A DNA stretch of 64,000 nucleotides, from NCBI RefSeq assembly GCF_007644105.1, contig NZ_VFAC01000013.1, forward strand, positions 28,632 to 92,631, in the 5' to 3' direction. The notes beneath the pieces are model-generated. The model saw nothing but the letters and a program-made list of their open reading frames with translations. It was not told where the DNA came from and did not search any database. The stretch comes from Elioraea rosea. Its GTDB lineage: Bacteria > Pseudomonadota > Alphaproteobacteria > Acetobacterales > Acetobacteraceae. A program made the position numbers and the translations under genes. Shown here in pieces: positions 27,110 through 35,164 of the stretch (within the stretch, counting starts at the first letter, position 1; each line of letters starts with the position of its first letter).

Positions 27110-27853
27110 TCAGGCGATCCGCGCCGCGCGCAGCGCCAGCGCGGCGAGCACCGCAGCGTTCAGAAGCAGGAGCGGCACGGCGACGAGCCGAAGCGCAGGG
27201 CCGAAGCGCCTCCCGAAGAACGCGCCGGCGAGCCCGACGCCGATCAGCGCCGGAACGGTTCCGGCCGCGAAGGCCGCCATTCCGAGCGCGCCGCCTAGCG
27301 CCGAGCCTGACGCGGCCGCTGCCGCGAGCGCGCCATAGAGAAGGCCGCAGGGAAGGAAGCCGAGCAGCACGCCGAGGCCGAAGCGATGCAGCGGCCGCGG
27401 GTCGGACAGAAGCGGTGCGGCGCGCCGGATCACGGCATCGACGACGCCGGCAGGCATCGACACGCCGACGCGCGAGAGAAACGGCACGGCATGTCCGAAG
27501 GCCTGCGCGAGCATCACGAGCGCGCCGAAGCCCAGCAGGACCGGAAGCGCGAGGCCGAGCCCCGCGCCGCGCGATGCAAGCCCCGCGAGAAGCCCCGCGA
27601 CAGCGCCGAGCGCGGTGTAGGTCACTGCCCTGCCGAGGTGATAGGGCAGAAGCGCGCCGGCCTCGAGGCGGGAGAGATGCGGGCGTGCGGCGAGGCTCGA
27701 GGCCACCTGGCCGAGCACGAACGGCCCGCACATCCCCGCGCAATGCGTGGCACTTCCGGCAAGCCCCGCGAGGAAGAGGGCGCCCGTCAGCGCAAGCGTT
27801 CCGCCTGAGCCGAGCGCTGTCAGGTCATGCAGGCAATTGGCGAGCGTCTCCAC
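27110..27853 (-). CDS. COG2836 sulfite exporter TauE/SafE-type membrane protein
   Basis: 247 residues with six or seven helices. The first helix ends in the THCAGMCGPFVLG motif, and a later helix contains GFLPCGLLYGAL; these paired cysteines and the fold place it in the COG2836/DsbD_2 group rather than among true sulfite exporters. Members often sit beside cbb3 oxidase and copper genes and are linked to metal or redox supply for oxidase assembly. It lies 42 bases after the CBS gene on the same strand, 1.3 kb from ccoN. Confidence 0.85.
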   Translation of the reverse strand: METLANCLHDLTALGSGGTLALTGALFLAGLAGSATHCAGMCGPFVLGQVASSLAARPHLSRLEAGALLPYHLGRAVTYTALGAVAGLLAGLASRGAGLGLALPVLLGFGALVMLAQAFGHAVPFLSRVGVSMPAGVVDAVIRRAAPLLSDPRPLHRFGLGVLLGFLPCGLLYGALAAAAASGSALGGALGMAAFAAGTVPALIGVGLAGAFFGRRFGPALRLVAVPLLLLNAAVLAALALRAARIA

Positions 27854-27895
27854 GCGCCCCAGTGTAGGGCGCGGGCAACCGGGCGGCGAGTGGCC

Positions 27896-28330
27896 TCAGG
27901 CGTTGCCGGCGACGAAGGCGCGGAGCTGGTCCGCCTCCTCCTCCACGTCGGCGATGCGCCGCTTCACCACGTCGCCGATCGAGACGAACCCGACGAGCTT
28001 GCCGTCATGCATCACCGGCAGGTGGCGGATGCGCCGCTCGGTCATGGTGGCGAGCACCTTGTCCACCGTGTCGCCCGGCGTTCCGTAGATCACCTCGCGC
28101 GTCATCACCGCGCTTGCCGTCATCGTCAGCGCCGCGGCGCCATGCGCCGAGAGGGCGCGCACGATGTCGCGTTCCGAAAGAATGCCGAGAACGACGGATT
28201 CCGCATCCCGCACAAGCACCGCGCCGATGCGGTGCTTCGTCAGCGTGTGCGCAATGTTGGCAAGCGTGTCGTCTGGGCGTGCGGAGACGATCTCGTGTCC
28301 CTTGTGGTCGAGGATCGCGGCGACTGTCAT
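27896..28330 (-). CDS. CBS-pair domain protein
   Basis: 144 residues made almost wholly of two CBS motifs. CBS1 is roughly 10-62, ending VVLGILSERDIVRAL; CBS2 is roughly 73-127, with VMTREVIYGTP and LVGFVSIGDVVKRRI. The pair normally binds adenosine nucleotides. With no catalytic domain it probably regulates a partner protein that cannot be identified from here. ATG 28330 directly precedes MTVAAILDHKG. It is the first gene of a two-gene unit with the COG2836-type gene. Confidence 0.9.
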   Translation of the reverse strand: MTVAAILDHKGHEIVSARPDDTLANIAHTLTKHRIGAVLVRDAESVVLGILSERDIVRALSAHGAAALTMTASAVMTREVIYGTPGDTVDKVLATMTERRIRHLPVMHDGKLVGFVSIGDVVKRRIADVEEEADQLRAFVAGNA

Positions 28331-28436
28331 GCCTCACCTCACTCTGACTGGGCGAGCCTCTTTCCCTGGGCGCAGGCCCGGGCGGCTGCCCCTTAAGGTT
28401 GCAAGCAGACACCCATCGCAACTGCCAGCGCAACCG

Positions 28437-28454
28437 TGCAGGTGTGCACCTGCA
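28437..28454. promoter_or_regulatory. Inverted repeat, possible operator (8-2-8)
   Basis: TGCAGGTG and CACCTGCA are perfect arms separated by TG. Its length and spacing suit a dimeric helix-turn-helix regulator. No regulator gene is adjacent, so the binding protein is unknown. Confidence 0.4.
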
Positions 28455-28470
28455 CAATCCCCCGCCGAAT

Positions 28471-28490
28471 CGATCACGCGCGCGTGATCG
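28471..28490. promoter_or_regulatory. 20-base perfect palindrome, possible operator
   Basis: CGATCACGCGCGCGTGATCG is an uninterrupted perfect palindrome 16 bases after the previous inverted repeat. The GATCACG...CGTGATC arms suggest an operator controlling TRAP operon 3, the CBS gene, or both. Confidence 0.4.
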
Positions 28491-28676
28491 GCGTCGGCTT
28501 GCCCGAAATCTGCGCAGCGGCCCGAGCGCGGTGCCTGAAGAGGCGGCGGGGACGCTCCGATCGCCGCCGAAGCGGCGCTGCCAGGCCGTGGCACGGCGGT
28601 TGCTCAAGCCGCGTGGCCGCAGCGAGGGCGAAGACCCCGCGCGGCGACTGGGTTTCGCGACAGGGGAGCTGGAGAG

Positions 28677-29762
28677 ATGGATCGTCGCCGTTTCATGGCC
28701 ACCACCACGCTCGGAAGCGCCGGCGTCCTTGCCGCGCCGGCGGTGGTGACCGCCCAATCGACCATCACCTGGAGGATGACGAGCTTCTACGGGCCGAATG
28801 CGGCCTTCTATTCGACCGGCCCTGGAAGTGCGAAGGACCTGATCGAGCGCATCCAGGCGATGTCGAACGGCAGGCTGCGCATCCAGTTCTTCGGCGCGGG
28901 AGAGCTGATCCCCGCCGCGGAGGGGTTCGACGCGGTGAGCTCGGGCATCGTCGAGTGCAACTACGCCAACGCCTATTTCTGGACGGGCAAGAGCTTCGCC
29001 GCGCAGTACTTCACCGCCGTTCCCTTCGGCCTGAATTTCCAGGGGCTGAACGGCTGGATGTACGACGGGGGCGGCCTCGCCCTCTGGCGCGAGGTGTATG
29101 ACCGATTCAATCTCGTGCCGTTCCTCTGCGGCAACACCGGCGTGCAGATGACAGGCTGGTTCCGCCGGCCGATCGAGACGGTCGAGGATCTGCGCGGGCT
29201 CAAGATGCGCATCCCCGGCCTCGCCGGCCGCGTCTACCAGGCGCTCGGCGTCGATGTCCGGCTGCTGCCGGCAGGCGAGATCTTCCCCGCCCTCGAGCGT
29301 GGCGTGATCGACGCCGCCGAGTTCGTCGGCCCCTATCTCGACCGCCAGCTCGGCCTCCAGCGCGTCGCCAAGAACTACTACACGACAGGCTGGCACGAGA
29401 CGGCGACGGCGTCGGAGCTGATCGTGAACAAGGCGGCGTGGAACCGCCTGCCGAACGACCTCAAGGCGATCGTCGAGAACGCCACCGCCGCCTGTAACGT
29501 GATCAGCGAAGCGTGGTGCCAGAAGAACAACGCAGAGGCGATGGAGGACCTGGTGAGGAACCAGGGCGTGATCGCGCGCGAGCTGCCCGACGCGGTGGTT
29601 GCGCGGCTCCGCGCCGAGACGGTGAAGGTCCTTGACGAGGCCTCCGCCCGCGACCCGATCGTCAAGCGCGTCGCCGACAGCTTCTTTGCCTACAAGGCGA
29701 AGTACGACCAGTGGGCCGCCTTCAGCGAGGTGCCCTACCACACCAAGATCCGCGTCTCCTGA
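28677..29762 (+). CDS. TRAP transporter substrate-binding protein DctP (TakP-like), system 3
   Basis: 361 residues. A twin-arginine-like leader (MDRRRFMATTTLGSAGVLAAP) precedes the TakP-type binding domain: GWFRRPIETVEDLRGLKMR, IPGLAGRVYQALGVDVR, GEIFPALERGVIDAAEF and VNKAAWNRLPNDLK. The resemblance to receptors for 2-oxoacids and lactate is strong; the precise ligand is inferred. GGAGAG precedes the ATG. It is the first gene of a tight P-Q-M operon behind two palindromes. Confidence 0.94.
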   Translation: MDRRRFMATTTLGSAGVLAAPAVVTAQSTITWRMTSFYGPNAAFYSTGPGSAKDLIERIQAMSNGRLRIQFFGAGELIPAAEGFDAVSSGIVECNYANAYFWTGKSFAAQYFTAVPFGLNFQGLNGWMYDGGGLALWREVYDRFNLVPFLCGNTGVQMTGWFRRPIETVEDLRGLKMRIPGLAGRVYQALGVDVRLLPAGEIFPALERGVIDAAEFVGPYLDRQLGLQRVAKNYYTTGWHETATASELIVNKAAWNRLPNDLKAIVENATAACNVISEAWCQKNNAEAMEDLVRNQGVIARELPDAVVARLRAETVKVLDEASARDPIVKRVADSFFAYKAKYDQWAAFSEVPYHTKIRVS

Positions 29763-29766
29763 CGCG

Positions 29767-30261
29767 ATGGAGGCCATCGCGCGCGGCATCGATGCGGCGG
29801 TCGACGCGATCGGCCGCATCGCCGCGTGGTTCTGCTTCGTCCTTGTGCTCGTGATGGCGGGCAACGTGCTGGCCCGCTACGGGTTCAGCGCCGGAACGGT
29901 CTGGGCGCAGGAGCTCGAGTGGCACCTGATGTCGCCGATCGCGCTGATCGGCATGAGCTACGCGCTTCGGCACGGCGAGCATGTGCGGGTCGATGTGCTG
30001 TTCTCACGCTTTCCACCGCGCGTGCAGGCCGTGATCGACATGCTTGCGGCGCTTTTCGCCATCGTCGTCGCGGTGCTGATCATCCACTTCGCGCAGCGCT
30101 ATGTCGGGCAGTCCTTCGCGCAGAACGAAGGCAGCGCAAACCCCGGCGGCATACCCTTTCGCTGGGCGCTGAAGGCGCTGATGCCGATCGGCTTCGCCCT
30201 GCTCGCGCTGCAATCCGTCTCGGGGCTGATCCGCGCCGCCCAGCGCTTCCGCGACGCCTGA
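29767..30261 (+). CDS. TRAP transporter small permease DctQ, system 3
   Basis: 164 residues with four helices, starting IAAWFCFVLVLVMAGNVLAR. The DctQ signature is WAQELEWHLMSPIALIGMSY followed by HGEHVRVDVLF. The start ATG lies four bases after the receptor stop, and the DctM gene follows after 18 bases. The start was set here because the same frame upstream is the shadow of the receptor gene. Confidence 0.94.
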   Translation: MEAIARGIDAAVDAIGRIAAWFCFVLVLVMAGNVLARYGFSAGTVWAQELEWHLMSPIALIGMSYALRHGEHVRVDVLFSRFPPRVQAVIDMLAALFAIVVAVLIIHFAQRYVGQSFAQNEGSANPGGIPFRWALKALMPIGFALLALQSVSGLIRAAQRFRDA

Positions 30262-30279
30262 TCCGAACCGGACCGTCCC

Positions 30280-31605
30280 ATGCCGATCACAGAGATCTAC
30301 GCGCTCGCCATGCTGGGCGGCTTCTTCGTTCTGCTCATGCTCGGCATCCCGGTCGGGCTCACGCTCGCGGTGTCGGGGTTCTTCTGGGGCTGGCTCGGGT
30401 TCGGGCCGCTTCTGTTCAACCTGCTGCCGCACCGCATCTTCGGCGTCGTCTCCAACTACACGCTGCTCGCCATCCCGCTCTTCGTCTTCATGGGGGTGAT
30501 GCTCGAGAAGAGCAGGATTGCCGAGGACCTGATGGACGTGGTTGGCCGCCTCGCGGGCAACCTCCGCGGGGGCCTGGGCCTCGGCATCGTCCTTGTCGGC
30601 GTGCTGATGGGTGCGACGACGGGAATCGTCGGCGCCACGGTGATCACGCTCGGGCTGCTCACGCTGCCCAACCTGCTGCGCCGCGGCTATGACCCGGGCT
30701 TCGCCTGCGGCGTGATCTGCGCCTCGGGCACGCTCGGGCAGATCATTCCGCCTTCGCTGATCCTGATCCTGCTCGCCGACATCCTCAATCTCTCCGTCGG
30801 CACGCTGTTCGCCGCGGCGATGGTTCCGGGCCTGCTTCTTGCCGGTATCTACTGCGCCTACATCCTCCTGCTCGGCATCCTGCGCCCCTCCGCCGTGCCG
30901 CCCGTTCCGGAGGAGGAGCGTGCGCTGATCTCGACGGGCGAGCTGCTGGTCAAGCTCGTCAAGGTCGTCGCGCCGCCGCTCGGCCTTGTCGTCGCGGTGC
31001 TCGGCTCGATCATCGGCGGCGTCGCCGCGCCCACCGAGGCAGCGAGCATGGGCGCGCTCGGCGCGATCGTCGTCACCTCCCTCGGCGGGCGCTTCGGCTG
31101 GCGCGTGCTGAAGGAAACGGTCCAGACGACCGCGCGCATCACCGCGATGATGATGTTCATCCTGATGTGCGCGCAGGTCTTCGCGCTCGCCTTCCGCGGG
31201 CTTCAGGGCGAGCGGCTGGTCGAGGACATGTTCGCCTTCCTGCCAGGCGGTGTGGGCGCAGACATCTGGTTCATGATGCTGATCATCTTCGTGCTCGGCT
31301 TCTTCATCGAGTGGATCGAGATCAGCTACATCGCCGTGCCGCTGTTCCTGCCGGTGCTGATGCGTGCGGAGGCGGATCTCGTCTGGATCGCGACCCTCGT
31401 CTGCGTGAACCTGCAGACCTCGTTCCTCACGCCGCCCTTCGGCTGGGCGCTGTTCTTCCTCCGCTCCGTCGCGCCGGCGGAGGTGAGCACGGGGCAGATC
31501 TATCGCGGCGTGATCCCCTTCATCCTGATGCAGGGGCTGGTTCTCGTGCTGGTGTACGCCTTCCCCGGCATCGCGACGTGGCTGCCGCGCGCCATCGGCT
31601 GGTGA
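30280..31605 (+). CDS. TRAP transporter large permease DctM, system 3
   Basis: 441 residues with about 12 helices. Signatures include YTLLAIPLFVFMGVMLEKS, GATTGIVGATVITLGLLTLP, ASGTLGQIIPPSLILILLAD, FFIEWIEISYIAVPLFLPVL and SFLTPPFGWALFFLRSVAP. It completes the sodium-dependent system with the TakP-like receptor. The convergent DUF1491 gene begins one base beyond its stop. Confidence 0.95.
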   Translation: MPITEIYALAMLGGFFVLLMLGIPVGLTLAVSGFFWGWLGFGPLLFNLLPHRIFGVVSNYTLLAIPLFVFMGVMLEKSRIAEDLMDVVGRLAGNLRGGLGLGIVLVGVLMGATTGIVGATVITLGLLTLPNLLRRGYDPGFACGVICASGTLGQIIPPSLILILLADILNLSVGTLFAAAMVPGLLLAGIYCAYILLLGILRPSAVPPVPEEERALISTGELLVKLVKVVAPPLGLVVAVLGSIIGGVAAPTEAASMGALGAIVVTSLGGRFGWRVLKETVQTTARITAMMMFILMCAQVFALAFRGLQGERLVEDMFAFLPGGVGADIWFMMLIIFVLGFFIEWIEISYIAVPLFLPVLMRAEADLVWIATLVCVNLQTSFLTPPFGWALFFLRSVAPAEVSTGQIYRGVIPFILMQGLVLVLVYAFPGIATWLPRAIGW

Positions 31606-31606
31606 C

Positions 31607-31939
31607 TCAGACGATCCGCGCCTCGAAGGGTGGCACGAGGTCGGGCGCCTCGATCTCGACGACCCAGAGGTCGGGGTCGCGCTTCAGCGCGCGCGCGACA
31701 TAGGCATCGGCTGCTTCCTGGTCGACCGGGCCCTGCCCGGTCGCGCGCATCCAGCCGAGCCGCCCCTCGCCGTCGCGCACCTGCGAGAGCGCCATCAGCC
31801 CCGCGCGGCCGCGCAGCACGACGACGATGCCGCCCGAATCCGGGTCTCCCTTGCGCAACACCACGGCGGGGCGGGCGGCCTGGTCGCATTGCCGCACTAC
31901 CGCCGACACCCAGAGCCCGGATTTGAGCCGCGCCTCCAT
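31607..31939 (-). CDS. DUF1491 family protein
   Basis: 110 residues that match the alphaproteobacterial DUF1491 pattern: RLKSGLWVSAVVRQCDQ at the N-terminus, VVLRKGDPDSGGIVVVL, GWMRATGQGP and a conserved end, RDPDLWVVEIEAPD. The function is unknown. ATG 31939 was preferred over a longer frame because the family starts at the RLKSGLWV segment. It follows the copper-chaperone-like gene by four bases and is probably co-transcribed with it. Confidence 0.85.
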   Translation of the reverse strand: MEARLKSGLWVSAVVRQCDQAARPAVVLRKGDPDSGGIVVVLRGRAGLMALSQVRDGEGRLGWMRATGQGPVDQEAADAYVARALKRDPDLWVVEIEAPDLVPPFEARIV

Positions 31940-31943
31940 CCCT

Positions 31944-32138
31944 TCACTCGGCCACGCCGAAGCCGGCCGCGACGATCGCGGCCTTCGCCGCAGCGAGATC
32001 CGTCGCACCCTCGATCTCGACCTCGCCGCGCCCGAGGCTTACGGTCGCGCGCGCGCCGGGGGCCGCCTTCTCCACCGCGCGCTTCACCGCCGCTGCGCAT
32101 CCATCGCAGGTCATGCCGCTGACCTTCACCGTCGCCAT
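31944..32138 (-). CDS. Heavy-metal-associated (CopZ-like) domain protein
   Basis: 64 residues forming one HMA domain: ATVKVSGMTCDGCAAAVKRA with the Cu(I)-binding GMTCxxC loop, then the beta-alpha-beta-beta-alpha-beta order. It is probably a cytosolic copper chaperone. No copper ATPase is adjacent; CcoI, 11 kb away, is one possible partner. The start is divergent from the 2-hydroxyacid dehydrogenase with 33 bases between. Confidence 0.9.
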   Translation of the reverse strand: MATVKVSGMTCDGCAAAVKRAVEKAAPGARATVSLGRGEVEIEGATDLAAAKAAIVAAGFGVAE

Positions 32139-32171
32139 TGCCGTCCCTCCACCTTGACCGGGCCTTCCTCC

Positions 32172-33242
32172 ATGCAGCTTCCCGTCCGACTAGTCCATGC
32201 CGAGCCCCTGCCGCACCCGTCCTGGGCAGAGATCATCGGGGCGGAACGGCGTTTCGCAACCCGGGCCGTCGGGATGCAGACGGGGGAAGGCGAGGTCGCT
32301 GCCATCTTCGAGGGCGTATCGGCCTTCCAGGTCGGCTCGCTGCGCGACGAGCTGCCGAGGCATCTCTGGCCCGATGCCGCGCTCCTCTCCCGGGCACCCG
32401 ACCTGCTCGCCGTCTCCACCCACGGCGCGGGCTACGACACGGTCGATGTCGCGGCGATGAATGCGGCGGGCGTGCTCGTGATGAACCAGCAGGGGGGCAA
32501 TGCGGAGGGCGTTGCCGAGCACGCTGTCGCCATGATGCTCACCCTGCTCAAGCGCATCACCGAGGCGCACGCGGCGATGCGCGCCGGCACGGCGGCCGAT
32601 CGCCCCGCCCTGATGGGCCGCGAGCTCTCCGGCCGGACGGTGGGGCTGATCGGGCTCGGCAACATCGGCAGCCGCGTCGCCGAGATCTGCCGCCTCGCCT
32701 TCTCCTGCCGCGTGCTGGCGACCGACCCCTATCTCGATGCCGCGACGATCGCCGCCCGGGGGGGGGAGAAGGTGGCGCTCGAGAGGCTTCTCGCGGAGGC
32801 AGACATCGTTTCCGTCCACTGCCCGCTGAGCGCAGAGACGCGGGGGATGCTCGGCGCGCAGGCACTCGGCGCGATGCGGCCTAGCGCGATCCTGATTAAC
32901 ACGGCGCGGCAGTTCATCCATGACGAGGCCGCCGTGCTCGCAGCCCTCGAAAGTGGGCGCCTGGCCGCCGCCGGCCTCGATTGCTGGGACCGCGAGCCGC
33001 AGCCGGAGACGGCGAACCCGTTGCTGCTGCACCCCCGCGTTCTCGCCTCGCCACACACGGCCGGGGTGACGCATGAGAGCCGCACCCGCATCGCCACCTG
33101 GGGGGCGAGGCAGCTCATCGGCCTGTTCCTCGGTGGCGAGCGGCCTCCCCGCCTCGTGAACCCCGAGGCCTGGCCGCGCTTCGCCGAACGCTTCGAGGCC
33201 GCCTTCGGCCGGGCGCCGACCACCCCCGCGCCGGCGGCATGA
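32172..33242 (+). CDS. D-isomer-specific 2-hydroxyacid dehydrogenase
   Basis: 356 residues. The NAD(P)-binding domain (about 145-300) has the Rossmann motif GLIGLGNIGSRVAEI. The catalytic set is an arginine in INTARQFIHDE, a glutamate in DREPQPE and a histidine in SPHTAGVTHES. It reduces 2-oxoacids or oxidises D-2-hydroxyacids; the substrate is not readable. The start ATG 32172 follows a CCTTCCTC-rich stretch with no good ribosome site. The nearby 2-oxoacid-type TRAP operon 3 is a suggestive neighbour. Confidence 0.9.
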   Translation: MQLPVRLVHAEPLPHPSWAEIIGAERRFATRAVGMQTGEGEVAAIFEGVSAFQVGSLRDELPRHLWPDAALLSRAPDLLAVSTHGAGYDTVDVAAMNAAGVLVMNQQGGNAEGVAEHAVAMMLTLLKRITEAHAAMRAGTAADRPALMGRELSGRTVGLIGLGNIGSRVAEICRLAFSCRVLATDPYLDAATIAARGGEKVALERLLAEADIVSVHCPLSAETRGMLGAQALGAMRPSAILINTARQFIHDEAAVLAALESGRLAAAGLDCWDREPQPETANPLLLHPRVLASPHTAGVTHESRTRIATWGARQLIGLFLGGERPPRLVNPEAWPRFAERFEAAFGRAPTTPAPAA

Positions 33243-33308
33243 ACCCGCCCGTTCCCCTTTGCCGCGGGGTGCTCTAGCGTCCCGCCCCGCCGACCACGGG
33301 GGACCACC

Positions 33309-33518
33309 ATGGCCAAGGATCCGACAGCCGGAATGACGGAGGCGCAACGTGCCTACGAGACGAAGCGCGCGGCGAAGGCCGGCATGACGCTCGAGAAATG
33401 GATGGCGCAGAAGCAGAAGGCCGCGATGGCCGCAGCCAAGGCGTCCACCCCGCCTCCGCCGCCCAAGAAGCGCGGCATGCTCGGCCGGATGCTCGACCGC
33501 GCCCGCGGGGAAGCCTGA
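33309..33518 (+). CDS. Small basic hypothetical protein
   Basis: 69 residues, no recognised domain. A helical first half (EAQRAYETKRAAKAGMTLEKWMAQKQKAAMAAA) of mixed charge is followed by a proline run (TPPPPPKKRG) and a short amphipathic basic end (MLGRMLDRARGEA). Codon use and the GGGGGACCACC site before ATG 33309 support a real gene. A CTCTAG element 38 bases upstream could be the -10 region. Function unknown. Confidence 0.6.
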   Translation: MAKDPTAGMTEAQRAYETKRAAKAGMTLEKWMAQKQKAAMAAAKASTPPPPPKKRGMLGRMLDRARGEA

Positions 33519-33539
33519 CGGCCGACGGCCTGATTCCGC

Positions 33540-34124
33540 CTAAAGCATCCGCATGAGCGTGCCGTCGCGTCGCAGCGCGTGGTGATAGACCGCGCCGCCG
33601 ATATGGGCGGCGAGAAGCACCACGAGCGTGTAGCCGAGGATCGTGTGGATGGTGGACAGGATGCGGGCGAGCCATGGCGTCTCGCCGATCACGGCCGGGA
33701 TGTTGATGAGGCCGAGATAGGCCGTCGCGTCCTGCATCGGAAAGCCCCAGGCATTGGTCGCGACGAAGCCGAGGATCGGCTGGATGATCAGGATCGCGTA
33801 GAGGGCATGGTGCACGGCCGCGGCCGCCCGGCGCATCGGCGCCGGAATGCTCTCGTGCATCGGCGGCGGCGGGCTCATGAAGCGCCAGGCGAGCCGCGCG
33901 AGCGCAACCATCAGGATGGTCAGGCCAGCGGATTCGTGGATGGCGTAGAACACCATCTTCGGCTCGTCCTTGATGTACTTGATGACGAAGCCGAAGGAGA
34001 GCGCGACCAGCATCAGGACGGCCGTCACCCAGTGGAAGATCTTCGCGACCGTCGAATACTGCCCATGCGGGTGCGCCGCATCGACGCGCGGAAGCGCCGG
34101 TGTGTACGTCGTCGTCTGGTCCAT
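33540..34124 (-). CDS. Cytochrome b561-family di-haem membrane protein
   Basis: 194 residues with four core helices. Candidate haem histidines are in AKIFHWVTAVLM, YAIHESAGLTIL, AAVHHALYAILI, and ILSTIHTILGYTLV/VLLAAHIGGAVYHHAL. Bacterial members (YodB/CybB group) move electrons from quinol at the inner membrane or reduce superoxide. The ATG at 34124 gives a polar N-terminal tail of 25 residues; longer starts read through the upstream gap. It stands alone. Confidence 0.88.
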   Translation of the reverse strand: MDQTTTYTPALPRVDAAHPHGQYSTVAKIFHWVTAVLMLVALSFGFVIKYIKDEPKMVFYAIHESAGLTILMVALARLAWRFMSPPPPMHESIPAPMRRAAAAVHHALYAILIIQPILGFVATNAWGFPMQDATAYLGLINIPAVIGETPWLARILSTIHTILGYTLVVLLAAHIGGAVYHHALRRDGTLMRML

Positions 34125-34198
34125 GCAGCGTCTCCGGTCGCCTCGCCGTTGCGACCGACTATGGCACAAGGAAGCCGGCCTCCGGGGCCAAGAAGCGC

Positions 34199-35164
34199 GT
34201 GAGCGGCTTCACGGTCGTCGCGCACGCGGACTGGTCGGGCGCGCGCACGGGCGCGGCGGCGAAGCGGCAGGTGGCGGTGGCCCGGCGCGAGGGTCACGTC
34301 TGGCGCCTCGCAGCCCCCGAACCGGTGGGCGACCCCGCTGTGCTCGCGCCCCGGCTGCACGCGCTTGCCGATGGCGGGGCGGCGCTCCTCGCGCTCGACG
34401 TGCCGATCGGCCTGCCGCGCCGCTTCGCAGAGGCGCATCTCGGGGGCTTCGGCAGCTTCCCCGCCTGGCTCGATGCGCTCGGCCCCGCCAGCCCCTTCCT
34501 CTCGGTCGCCGCCACGCTCGACGATGTCTCGCCCGCGCGCCCGTTCTTTCCGCTCGGGGCGGTCTCCGGCCCGGGGCTCAAGGCAGGGTTCCTCGCCCGG
34601 CTCGGCCTCGACGACGCGGCGCTTCTGCGGGCCTGCGACCGCGCCGGGCGTACTGCCAATGGCGGCCGTATCGCGCGGGCCTGCGGCATCTTCTGGACGG
34701 TGGGGGGCAACCAGGTTGGCAAGGCGGCGCTGTCTGCCTGGGCGGAGCTTCTCGTCCCGGCGCGCCGCGAGGGGCTCAGGCTCTGGCCGTTCGAGGGATC
34801 GCTTGCCGCCCTCGCCTCAGCCGGGGCGCTCGGCGCGGCGGAGGCCTATCCGGCGGAGGGCTATGCCCGGCTCGGCTTCTCAGCCCCCTCGCGCAAGCGG
34901 ACGCAGGCCTGGCGAAAGGCCCAGGCGGGAGCGATCGAGGCCTGGTGCGCCCGCCACCGGATCGTGCCCGCGCCTGCGCTCGCCGCGCTGATCGGCGACG
35001 GGTTCGGTCCGAGGCCGGACGGCGAGGATGCGTTCGACGCGACGGTCGGTGCGCTCGCGGCCATCGCCGTCGCATCGGGCGCAGACCCGGAGGGCACGCC
35101 GGACGACCCCGCCATCCGCACCTGGGAAGGCTGGATGCTCGGCCGCGCCGATCAGCCCGCGTAG
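34199..35164 (+). CDS. DUF429-like hypothetical protein
   Basis: 321 residues from GTG 34199. It shows the DUF429-type RNase H-like start (AHADWSGARTGAAAKRQVAVA) with an early aspartate. It also has LLALDVPIGLPRRFAE, a second aspartate-bearing strand, and late GEDAFDATVGALAAIAVA, typical of that group. The biochemical role is unknown. The frame is open upstream, and the exact start is uncertain. Its 3' end overlaps the convergent reductase gene by 13 bases. Confidence 0.65.
   Translation: MSGFTVVAHADWSGARTGAAAKRQVAVARREGHVWRLAAPEPVGDPAVLAPRLHALADGGAALLALDVPIGLPRRFAEAHLGGFGSFPAWLDALGPASPFLSVAATLDDVSPARPFFPLGAVSGPGLKAGFLARLGLDDAALLRACDRAGRTANGGRIARACGIFWTVGGNQVGKAALSAWAELLVPARREGLRLWPFEGSLAALASAGALGAAEAYPAEGYARLGFSAPSRKRTQAWRKAQAGAIEAWCARHRIVPAPALAALIGDGFGPRPDGEDAFDATVGALAAIAVASGADPEGTPDDPAIRTWEGWMLGRADQPA

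Larger units (their letters stand above)
28331..28676. other. 346-base intergenic region with two palindromes
   Basis: This separates the leftward CBS gene from the rightward TRAP operon 3. It holds no convincing reading frame or tRNA. The two inverted repeats (listed separately) lie 186-240 bases before the TRAP receptor start. The remaining stretch next to the receptor is unremarkable G+C-rich sequence ending in GGGGAGCTGGAGAG, the ribosome site. Confidence 0.5.

Noticed and set aside
27110..27853. Reading the COG2836-type protein as a true sulfite exporter
   Set aside because: The THCAGMCGP and GFLPCG cysteine motifs and place near cbb3 genes fit the DsbD_2/COG2836 group rather than sulfite transport.
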